Assembly (NCBI GenBank): GCA_025201705.1
Contig: MU617107.1
Location: 1-23,130, forward strand
From: Dissophora ornata
Lineage: Eukaryota; Mortierellomycota; Mortierellomycetes; Mortierellales; Mortierellaceae
DNA: 23,130 nt
Direction: 5' to 3'
In this document: in pieces, positions 1 to 9,646 of the stretch
How positions within the stretch are numbered: position 1 is the first letter of the stretch
Layout of the letters: each line of letters starts with the position of its first letter
Made by a program: the position numbers and the translations under genes
Notes under the pieces: model-generated
What the model saw: only the letters and a program-made list of their open reading frames with translations
Database searches by the model: none
What the model was told of the DNA's origin: nothing

Positions 1-1
1 C

Positions 2-505
2 GCCAAGAAGCCATTGCACCCCCGCGCCATGCCTGTTGACCCCAAGCATGTCCACCCCAAGCCTGTCCACGCCAAGCATGCTCACCCCAAGCACCCTGTC
101 ACCACTCCTGTTATCCCAACCCCGGCAGCCAAGAAGCCATTGCACCCCCGTGCCATGCCTGTCGACCCCAAGCATGCTCACCCTAAGCCTGTCCACACCA
201 AGCATGCTCACCCGAAGTACCCTGCCACCATCCCTGTTATCCCAACCCCAGCCGCCAAGAAGCCATTGCACCCCCGTGCCATGCCTGTCGACCACAAGCA
301 TGCCCACCCCAAGCCTGTCTACACCAAGCATGCTCACCCCAAGCACCCTGCCACCACCCCTGTTGTCCCAACCCCGGCCGCCAAGAAGCCATTGAACCGC
401 CGTGCCATGGCTGTGCCTGCTCAGCACAAGCCTGTCCACCGCAAGCATGCTCACTCCAAGCATGCTCACTCCAAGCACGCTCACTCCAAGCACCCTGCTA
501 CCCCC
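2..505 (+). repeat. 126-bp tandem repeat, three near-identical copies plus a diverged one
   Basis: The string GCCAAGAAGCCATTG recurs at 2, 128 and 254, exactly 126 bp apart. A related copy, GCCAAGAAGCCATTGAAC, starts at 380. The first three copies differ by only scattered substitutions, so they arose or were homogenised recently. Each unit encodes 42 residues and keeps frame. Confidence 0.95.
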
Positions 506-529
506 ACCCCCACCCCCGCTGCCAAATAA
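2..529 (+). CDS. His/Pro/Lys-rich tandem-repeat protein, 3' end only
   Basis: The reading frame is already open at the left edge, with codons starting at base 2, and ends at TAA 527-529. The N-terminus and promoter lie outside the window. The visible 175 residues are three copies of a 42-residue unit starting at bases 2, 128 and 254, then a diverged fourth copy from 380. Each unit runs AKKPLHPRAMPVD, then KHAHPKP, KHAHPKHPAT and a Pro-rich PVIPTPA spacer. The tail carries three exact KHAHS pentapeptides. The composition is almost only His, Pro, Lys, Ala, Thr and Val, with no Cys and no membrane segment. I do not recognise a family. Clustered HxH and KHxH groups suggest metal binding or a cell-wall or secreted structural role, but no signal peptide can be checked. 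Every repeat has a KK pair, so a Kex2-type repeat peptide precursor is a weaker alternative. Coding status is supported by conservation of the 126-bp period in one frame. Confidence 0.7.
   Translation, partial: AKKPLHPRAMPVDPKHVHPKPVHAKHAHPKHPVTTPVIPTPAAKKPLHPRAMPVDPKHAHPKPVHTKHAHPKYPATIPVIPTPAAKKPLHPRAMPVDHKHAHPKPVYTKHAHPKHPATTPVVPTPAAKKPLNRRAMAVPAQHKPVHRKHAHSKHAHSKHAHSKHPATPTPTPAAK
443..487 (+). repeat. 15-bp tandem repeat (KHAHS x3) nested in the last unit
   Basis: AAGCATGCTCACTCC occurs at 443 and 458 and, with one silent change, at 473. It encodes KHAHS three times. This is a second, shorter repeat period inside the last 126-bp unit. Confidence 0.9.
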
Positions 530-1069
530 ATAGAGAGAAGATGTAGGGAAAGAAAGGCAGTGAGCCCTTTTTTATTTTATTTTTCTAATATAGACATAAA
601 GAACACTATTTGCATTGAAAGGTTTCCTTTATATTTTTTGCAAGTTTAAAAATAAGAAATAGTTTTCATGCACTGGATATATGTAAAAGGAAGAGGAATA
701 CGCGGAACATAGAAAAAAACACGCTAGGGACGCGTCAGGAGCATTGGAAAACGCGCTGGCCAAGCCTGCACATCCTGTTTCGAGTCATGTGGAGATGCAA
801 TATTTGTGTGCGTGCTGGCTATTTTAGAAAGTATGCCCGAAACGGGTCCGTGCTTTCGAGGCCATGGATGATCTTCTGGATGGTTCTTTTACGTTGCTGT
901 TTATGGAGGAACGAGATTCTATGCTGGCTGCTGTGCAATGTAGAAATCCTCTGATATGCATGGTGAAGACGTGCTACCTCATGCACAAGAAACTCGAGTG
1001 CATTGACGTATACGACTATCGTTCTTTGATAGGCTGACATTCCGCACAAGGTCTCATTCGGTAACTTTT
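530..1069. other. Intergenic DNA downstream of the repeat-protein gene
   Basis: This stretch starts with an A/T-rich 3' flank: T-rich runs at 566-590, AATAAA-like at 524-531 and several A runs. No confident gene is visible. A 57-codon plus frame at 864-1037 and a 76-codon minus frame at 819-1049 overlap each other and match nothing I know. They may be the more decayed 5' part of the transposase relic that follows. Confidence 0.5.
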
Positions 1070-1830
1070 GGCAGTGTTACTGGGTGTGATATCCCAAAGT
1101 CCAAGATACACAAGATATTTGGGCGCCGGAAGGAGTTTCGTTAGGGCAATGTATGAGACTGCGTACTACGTGTTGAAGCAAAAGGCACTCTCGCAGATCT
1201 ACGGCAACCATTCGATAATGACGCCAATGACGGTCAGCCTTCGTTTTCAGCCTGCTGGTTTGATGATTTCAAGAAGCGCCATCATATCACGTATTATCAG
1301 CTTTATGGATCTTTGGCATTTGTGGATCCGAAGGTAATCGGAGCTGGACCACAAGTCATACACTACACTCCTTTCAGGCTGGTACTTTTTTTTTTTCTTA
1401 ATTTGTTAATTCCGACACCTTTGGAGAATTTGCACGTTGCGGATAACTAATACAAACTTCTATATTGCCAGGGAAAGAATTTGGCTTTAGGTGTTGATAC
1501 TGAAGGTCGGAATCTATGATGTACACTTGAAGAAATCAAAGTCTGGCTAGACGACTCTGTTTTATTTTCAAGAGGTTGGCTCCAGGAATTTTGACGATCA
1601 AACTCAAGGAACCGACATTTGCTCCTTCTCGACTCGGCACCGCAGCACACTGACATCGATATGCGCGATACCGACGAGCCATGGAAACATTTACGCATCT
1701 AACGACTTCAGGTCAACTCAACGTCCGTCACACAGCCCCTGGACACGGGGGGGGGGGTTTACTAGCGCGTCCAAGAGATCGTTCTGGAGATGCTTAGTAA
1801 CGAGACATCTCACGCTAGACCTCTCACTAT
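1070..1830 (+). pseudogene. Decayed CENP-B/Tigger-type DDE transposase (pogo group)
   Basis: Several landmarks of a CENP-B-like transposase occur in the right order. Around 1082-1138 a helix-turn-helix-like stretch reads CDIPKSKIHKIFGRRKEF. From 1172 to 1336 a second DNA-binding part contains VEAKGTLADL and WFDDFKKRHH, then SLAFVDPK. At 1541-1591 KVWLDDSVLF and GWLQEF resemble the segment before the central DDE strand. At 1619-1648 LLLLDSAPQH matches the LLLLDNAPSH signature with the second catalytic Asp. At 1733-1750 TQPLDTG matches the QPLDAG signature. All these lie in one frame, yet it is broken by TAG 1142, TGA 1154, TGA 1517, TGA 1592 and a TAA near 1700. After a G11 run the similarity continues one frame over (SKRSFWRCLVTRHLT, about 1770-1814). 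The segment with the first catalytic Asp is not recognisable. Bases 1382-1471 could be an old intron. No terminal inverted repeats were found. The family call is by motif memory, not alignment. Confidence 0.72.
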
Positions 1831-2377
1831 AGTCAAGTCGATATCGAACAGATATGCTCGGTCGATGATCCCATACGCGTAGAATTCTGTCAGGGCAAGG
1901 ATAATCAGGAACTGCTTCGCGAAAATACCGGTTCTCTGAGAAGAATTGCGACAGCAGCTCAAAGCAGAGCCTATTTCAAACGCGGAGAGGCAGCATGTAC
2001 TCCAGTACACGCGACGCCAGTTATATCAAGCACAAGAGAGGGCATTGCATCGGCCACAGAGGACAAGGAACGGATACTTTCGGCTGATGAGGACAAAGAT
2101 GAGGTAGATCTGATTGAAGAACAAGAAACGGAGCAGAAGGAGTCGAGCTCTTTCAATTGTTACGACAACGAGCAACAATGAGAATACGCCAGTCCCCAAT
2201 ACTCACAGCTCGTCTCTGTCAAAAGGCGAGTTTGTCAAATCATCCAGTATGATTAACATGGGCAAGGCACTTTCAATCCAAGTCACCTGGAGAGATACCT
2301 CTTTTGTTGCCAAGGTGTCATCCATGAATCATTCATGCACCTTTCCTCAATTAGGGCGACGAACATATTTAAAAATT
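1831..2377. other. Intergenic, possibly the eroded 3' end of the transposon
   Basis: The plus strand contains a stretch (about 1830-2180) whose translation becomes acidic and Gln/Glu-rich before a stop, which is common at the C-terminus of CENP-B-type transposases. There is no diagnostic motif. A 146-codon plus frame at 2114-2554 is Ser/Lys-rich, crosses the hairpin and poly(A) scar, and looks fortuitous. Confidence 0.35.
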
Positions 2378-2410
2378 ATCGGGACGATTTTGGCTGGAAA
2401 TCGTCCCGAT
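2378..2410. repeat. Perfect 13-bp inverted repeat with 7-nt loop
   Basis: ATCGGGACGATTT at 2378-2390 is the exact reverse complement of AAATCGTCCCGAT at 2398-2410, separated by TGGCTGG. The role is unknown. It could be a remnant of a foldback element or a hairpin in a transcript. Confidence 0.85.
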
Positions 2411-2451
2411 AAACCAAGTTCAAAAAAAAAAAAAAAAGATAAACCAAGTTC
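2408..2451 (+). mobile_element. A16 tract flanked by a 14-bp direct repeat: poly(A)-only retroposition scar
   Basis: GATAAACCAAGTTC occurs at 2408-2421 and again at 2438-2451, separated by exactly sixteen A residues (2422-2437). A direct repeat of this length around a pure A tract is the hallmark of target-primed reverse transcription. Here only the poly(A) tail of the source RNA was copied. The left copy overlaps the last three bases of the hairpin. Confidence 0.6.
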
Positions 2452-2655
2452 GACTGTACACGCCGCCTGGAACGTGACCTGCAACGCCCCTGATTCTCCT
2501 CTCCAAGGCTCATCAAGATTTGTTGTGCTTGCTATGTATGAACGTGTTTATTGATTGAAAAATATCCATAACACGCTACTATCTTCTCTTCTCTTCCTCT
2601 CTCTCTCTCTCTCGCTCACTCTCACTCTCTCTCTGCTGGGAGAAAGGGAACCTCT
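2452..2655. other. 3' flank of the IQ-protein gene with a CT-repeat tract
   Basis: A pyrimidine-rich tract dominated by CT dinucleotides spans about 2580-2637. It lies just downstream of the minus-strand stop codon at 2656. No gene is seen. Confidence 0.6.
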
Positions 2656-5600
2656 TCATCCAGGGTAGAACTGACCCACGCCGTTGGATGTCAACGAGTT
2701 CAACCGCATCGTCAGCTCACGCACCATACCCTCCAGCCGGTCGTTGTTTACTCGAAGCGCATCGACCTCTGCCTGCATGTACTCAAAATCATCCATGGAC
2801 GCGTACTTTTTTGTATCTCCAGGTGCCATTCCTGGAAAGCCAGCCGCACCCGGCGCTCCCGGCGGAGCTGTCGATGGAGAGAGTGGTATAAACTGATTTG
2901 CCGCCTGGTGAAAGCGAAACAGTTGGTTGGGATCCATCGTCAGTGGCCGCGTCGGGTTGTTATTGCTGTTGCTTGCCCCCGGGTAGGGGATCGAATGGGG
3001 GCGTACTCCGTTAGAAAATGCACCGCTATCGGGCAGGACTGCTGCATTGGCTATCGTCGGTGAGTACGAGGCAGGGAATGCTCTCGAAAATTGGCTAGGC
3101 GAAGGTGGAGGTTGTGACGACATTGACAGATTTCGGGCGTGTCCTTGGCTGTGGATGCTGCCGACACTTCCTCGATGCCCTTGTTGCTGCATCGGAATTG
3201 GCGACTCGACTAACTGTGGGCTGCCATTCACATTTGTGTCCATCATCATCGGTCGAACTGCGCTGGACCTCCGCGGTCCAGCCCCTGGAACCTGATCTGG
3301 ATATTGGTCATGCAAACTACCGCGTTTTACTATCTTCTTTGGTGGCCGCTCGATCCTGTTACCATCTTCGTCATACTCGACCTCGTAATCATCGTCGTCT
3401 TCATCTTCGCTCTTGCCACCATTCAAATTTGCGTTTGCAGGTAATTCAAGTGTAAGGGACTTGACCTGCTTCTCAATACTATAAAGCACCAAAGTGGACA
3501 AGAGGAACGCAACATTAATTTTCTACTTCAATGATATCGCGTTATCAAATCTATGCCTGGATGGACTTACTTGGTGTTGGAGCTGCGGACAGTCTTAAGC
3601 TCATCCTCCAGTTTTTGGATTCTCTCTGTAAGTGCACGTAGCTCTATGGTTGTCTGTTCCTTCTCCTCTGACACTTGTTCGTCAAGTTGCTTCAGGCCCT
3701 GCTCCAGATCATGCTTCATGGCATCCATCTGATCAGCCATGTCCTCGAGCTCCTTGTTGATCTCCTCCTGTGCCTCATGCATAGGTAGACTGTTTTCCTC
3801 CAGCGCAAGAATCCGGCCTTGGAGGTATTGCAGTTTGATGGAGACGCGTCCAAACGCCTTTTGGATTTTCAGATTGCGGAAACGAAGTTGGTCCACTCCT
3901 AGGCGTGTGTCCAGGTTGCGGGTTCGATATCCTCGCCTGCAGAGTTATAATTGAAGGTGGTTAGATGGGACTCGATGTCGCCAGACATATGGTCCAGCAA
4001 AAGTCGCAAAAAAGTGAACTCACCATAGCGCTTGAATAACAGTAGCTGCCTCCATACCGTCCTGGTATGCTTGAACTCGTCTTCTGACGAGACAGCTCCT
4101 GAAGATAGCCTGCAATTTAACGGCGGCGATGGTTTCTTTTTCAGCTATAATCACGGAAACCATTGAGAGCATGTCAGAACTCTATCATGGCGCTAGAGCG
4201 TAGAGCTTCAATATTAGACCACATCCTTGAAGATACCTCCTAGTTCCTCCGTGATGAGAAGTGATGCCTTTGGAGTACTGATCCTTTCGCAACTCTGGTG
4301 AAGTTCGACTCTGGTCAAATATTTGACAGGTTTCACCTTTCGCTTAGGGTTCCTGTGCCATGAAAAAACTCTTTGCTTCTTCAATTCCCGGCGAACAAGG
4401 CATCCTCTCCACCATGCTTGAATCAAGACTGTCGCCGGTTCGTACTGCTCGACCTGCAACTGCACGAGACCTCTCATAAACTTGCGCATTTCCCGGACTT
4501 GCTTCTGCAACTTGGACACTTTGTACTGGAGTACAGGAAATTCGTCTCCTTCTACAGATCAATGCGCAGGAAAAATACGCTGGCGTTAGAGGTTGCCGGC
4601 ATATGCATTCGCATGCAATACTGAGTTTCTATGCAAGGAATTTACCATCAGAGTATTGCTCAAGATATACTTGCTCATCCTGGTCATCGACAGGGAAGAA
4701 TTCCGTTGTAGAGTTGAGGTATACGCCATCGATCTCGTCCAGTTCTGGGTCCATTTGCGACATAGAATTGAAGGACCTGTGCTCCACAAACGACCCATCC
4801 TGTCTCTGTGAATAAAAGCTAGTTTCACGTTCAGTGGACTCGCGATACACTGCAGTTACTATAGAATGGTTTTGCTCCTCACTCAACTGCGATTGCAGAA
4901 TATTGGTTAGTCAACGGTCCTTCCAGCTATCTTTTGTGCAGGCATCGGGTCCCCATTGCAAATCAATACAATGCCCACTTACATTTCCTCCATGGATCCC
5001 GTTGACCGTTAAGTGGCTCTGGTTAATCGGGTTATCATGCGCGTCTATGTGTTTGATCAATTAGAAGGGAAAAACGTCAAGGGAGTCGTTCATGTGTGGT
5101 GGAGAAGCAAGTTATGCCTTGCTGCGAAACAAAATGTCCATCTCTTAAAGGACATAATTGCTACCTGGAAGGAGCTCTGGTGACCGACTCGAGTCTGCGG
5201 TGGATACCGGTTCCATCTCCTTTTCTAGAATAACGTGAATAACGCGCGGACGCATGCGGAAATTAGAACTAAATGTCTCTTGCAGACAACAGGACTTCAT
5301 TATATGTATGGACCCAATGAGCCACTGAGCCGTTTAATAACACCAGATGGAGGGGCTGTACCTCTTTCTGTCGTGTGAGCATTCATCTGGCTATCCAGAT
5401 GAACCATTGGCGAAAGTGGTGCTGCCTCCACCTCATGTTGCTCGGACGTAGGTGGGCTCGGAGGTGCGGTAACAATCTTTGAATTATCGTCAGCAGGCAG
5501 TGCCAGCCCTTCTACAACAGAATCTGTACTCATTGGTCTTGTAGATGATGTCGATGTCTTGGAGGCGCTGGATGTCGTTGTGGTCTGGTACTGCGCCTGT

Positions 5601-6152
5601 TGCTGCTTTGAGATGCTGTCGACTGCGTGGGTGGTCGAGGACGGTGTAAAAGTCAGATTCACTGACAGCTAGGTTTTTGATTGTTCAAAGAAAATGCAGA
5701 GCGAGCACAAAGAGCAGGAAACAAAGGGAACGAACAAGAGAATGAAGAGAATGTCAGGGAATGTGGATCGAGCATGGCCATGGGTCCTTTGCTGATTGCC
5801 CTAGGGGTTTCTTGTGACACCAAGCAAACAGCTTAATCCCTCTCGACCAGGCAAGAAGAGCCCGAGCCTGACTGGTCCTTTGTATGCATGTGTGTTTGGG
5901 GGTGTTTGGGGGTGTTTGCAGCTCATTTGTCCCCTCCATCCTTTGACTTACTTCGCCCTGGGACGAGGCCCCGTCGCGGTGAAGGTCAGTGGCCGAGGCT
6001 GAGCTGGCAATGGACGCTGCGCGAGTGTTGGTGGCAAAGGAGGATTCGGAAGCAAGGGCGGAGGGTGAGGAGAAGAGGTCCCTGGAATGTTTGCCCCCAC
6101 GCTCGTCTTTCTTCTTCTTGCTTGAGAAGAGGCCCTTGATGCGCGAGCTCAT
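2656..6152 (-). CDS. Triple-IQ coiled-coil protein, myosin-neck-like but without motor
   Basis: The model has nine exons: 6152-5952, 5668-5362, 5224-5165, 5044-4983, 4886-4646, 4551-4237, 4144-4024, 3936-3571 and 3478-2656. It gives 2496 nt and 831 aa, and every junction is GT-AG with matching phase. The protein starts MSSRIKGLFSSKKKK, followed by a Ser/Thr-rich, probably disordered stretch to about residue 300. Three IQ motifs follow: IQAWWRGCLVRR (334-345), LQAIFRSCLVRR (406-417) and IQALWRGYRTR (432-442). The last two are 26 residues apart, close to myosin lever-arm spacing. Residues of about 460-570 form a Glu/Lys/Leu-rich coiled coil. The C-terminal part has an acidic patch (SEDEDDDDYEVEYDEDG), a long Ser/Pro/Asn-rich region and a final short coiled coil ending GQFYPG. 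IQ motifs bind calmodulin or myosin light chains. The layout resembles a class V myosin neck and stalk, but there is no motor or DIL domain. Its function is unknown; a calmodulin-regulated scaffold is likely. Confidence 0.82.
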
Positions 6153-6829
6153 GTTGTGTGGTTCCTTGTTGGAGGCAAGTGCAGCGAAATCAAGATGCAG
6201 GAAATAAGAGGGAGGAATGCGACGAGAGCAAACAGGCAATGAAACAAGGCAAGATGATGACAGACAGGAGAAAGGGGACAGAGAGAGAGGAGAGAGGAGA
6301 GCACCAGGAGGAGGAGGGGCAAAGGGAGTAATGCATGGAGGTGGAGCATCGACTCTCCTTGCAACCACCGAGTGGAGCGAGCGGGGCAGCACGGCCGAGT
6401 GGGACTGGATGCTCAAGCCACCATGCGTTCCTCTCTCTCTCTCTCTCTCTCAATTCTCACGGACCCACATGTCTTATCTCCCATGCTTGTTGTTCAATGC
6501 GAGCGATGGGGAGACAGCGCCCGATCAGACACGACACAGTGGGGTAGCCTCGTGTCACCGATGGGTCTCTCCCAGCGACTCTTCCCTGGACACCTGTCGC
6601 GTGCACACACGCGTCTGGCCGTAATTTCCTTGCTGAAACAATTGGGGTGCACCCTCCACTGGACACATTTCAGGCACAGCGACGTGATTCGGCTGATGTC
6701 AACCTGCTCTTCGTGTGGTGCTTACATAAAACTAGGGTGCGCATCAAAAAGAATATCCTCCATGCTGCATTGCATGAACATGTCGTTGTTTCTAAGTCAA
6801 AGAAAGTACTGCAGGTACACTACATAGAT
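6153..6829. promoter_or_regulatory. 5' flank of the IQ-protein gene / 3' flank of the SDR gene
   Basis: This is 677 bp between two minus-strand genes. On the minus strand, bases 6153-6350 are pyrimidine-rich, a common property of fungal core promoters and leaders. A CT run lies at about 6430-6450. Many overlapping small open frames on both strands follow from this bias and are not called. No clear TATA box is seen. Confidence 0.5.
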
Positions 6830-8423
<1,594 letters not shown>

Positions 8424-9646
8424 TTGCTAAAGCGCCGTGTGTTTGTTCTGAGAGTAGAGACTAGGAATGGACTCGAGAGAGCAGGGCGAGTGGAATGGAG
8501 GAGAGTGAGAATTGGAATGGAGAGCGGATGAAGGATTGGTAATGCAAAAGATGTAGCGTGCTGGGCCCTCTGCCGTGTCTTTGCAAAAAGTTGTCGGCTG
8601 GGAAGGACAAAGTGACAGTTCGGTAGGAAGGTCTGCACGACCCTAGGAGGGCAACGCACACAAACACGCCGGAAGACAACAAAACGCGACTTGAGTTGTG
8701 ACACACACCGGGCGCCTTTTATCCTTCAGCTGTGCCTTGGGGCTTCTGGTGGACTAACCATCCCAGCCGACCGGAAAAAAGAATAAGTCGGTTGCGGTTG
8801 CTTTTTGATCCGTCGTTTTTACGACGTTAGTCTCGTGGATAACTTGGCTGGACCCGAAGCGCCAGACACTTGGAAAGTTCGTCATTTTTACTGCGCTAGC
8901 CTAGTCAACTAACTCCTTCCTCCATCGGCCCAAAGCCCTTATTCCGTCCGTCCCCCCCAGAAAATGTCATTGAGAATACAGAGTCTGTGTCGCTGTCGCT
9001 AGTTCCTGAATATCAGCGCCACCGGTCTTCTCTTGCAGACTTGAACTGCTCACCGCTAACACACACCCTGTCCTGATGTCTTGCACACTTCATCAAAGTC
9101 GATGGGGGGACATAGGCCTACATGTTTTTGAAGCCGAATGCTGCGGTGAAGACAAGTAACTCTTGAACGCGTTTTGTTACTGAACGTGTGCCCCTTGCAG
9201 CTTGCCACGTTGCTTTTTTGTTTCTTGCATTGAAACGTCTACCGTTTGCGTGCGTATTGCATCCTATACCGAGGTGCTTGAACGACTAGTCTGAAAAGCT
9301 CGGGCTTGGAGTCAGCTACTACAATACTTTGTGTACACGTGTACAGTAGTATACTTCGAATCTGCTCTCTTGACGGGCAAAGTATGGAGTGGGATCCGAA
9401 GAAATGAAGAGAACCGCACTTTATTTTTCGACATGATAGCGTACAGTACATCTACAGCACGATTAGGGTATGGATGGATGGAAAGAGGGGTATGACGCAT
9501 AAGAGCGTTCGTCCCCAGTACATGACTTCAAAACTACAAAAAAAAAAGGGTCAAACAGGCAACAAAAAAAAAGAATCATTTGTGGAGCGGAGTGAGAGCA
9601 AAGTGACATAAAAAAAGAAGGGTGAAAAAAGAACATTCAACAGTGT
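8424..9646. promoter_or_regulatory. Intergenic region upstream of the SDR gene
   Basis: This is 1.2 kb without a convincing gene. A TATA-like GGATAAAAGGCGCC lies on the minus strand at 8724-8711, about 290 bp from the SDR start. Around 8809-8830 there is a short hairpin (CGTCGT TTTT ACGACG). A 14-bp palindrome at 9332-9345 carries an E-box. Bases 9535-9640 are A-rich and are the likely 3' UTR of the next minus-strand gene. Confidence 0.5.
9332..9345. promoter_or_regulatory. 14-bp palindrome with CACGTG core
   Basis: TGTACACGTGTACA reads the same on both strands and centres on CACGTG. That is the E-box/G-box bound by bHLH factors such as Cbf1 or Pho4 types in fungi. It lies about 0.9 kb upstream of the SDR start and 0.3 kb past the stop of the Gln-rich gene, so which gene it might control is unclear. 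Confidence 0.4.

Noticed and set aside
819..1049. 76-codon minus frame next to the transposase relic
   Set aside because: No start context, no recognisable domain, and it overlaps a plus frame of similar length. Probably decayed transposon DNA read backwards.
2114..2554. 146-codon plus frame coding a Ser/Lys-rich protein
   Set aside because: It runs through the hairpin, the A16 tract and both duplication copies, so its sequence is set by non-coding events. No family resemblance.
3915..3935. GGTTCGATATCC resembling a tRNA B box
   Set aside because: No A box, acceptor stem or cloverleaf can be drawn, and it lies within the coding exon for the third IQ motif.
6149..6827. Cluster of 70-150 codon frames on both strands upstream of the IQ gene
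   Set aside because: They overlap each other in a purine/pyrimidine-biased promoter region. Only the part downstream of ATG 6152 joins to the supported exons.
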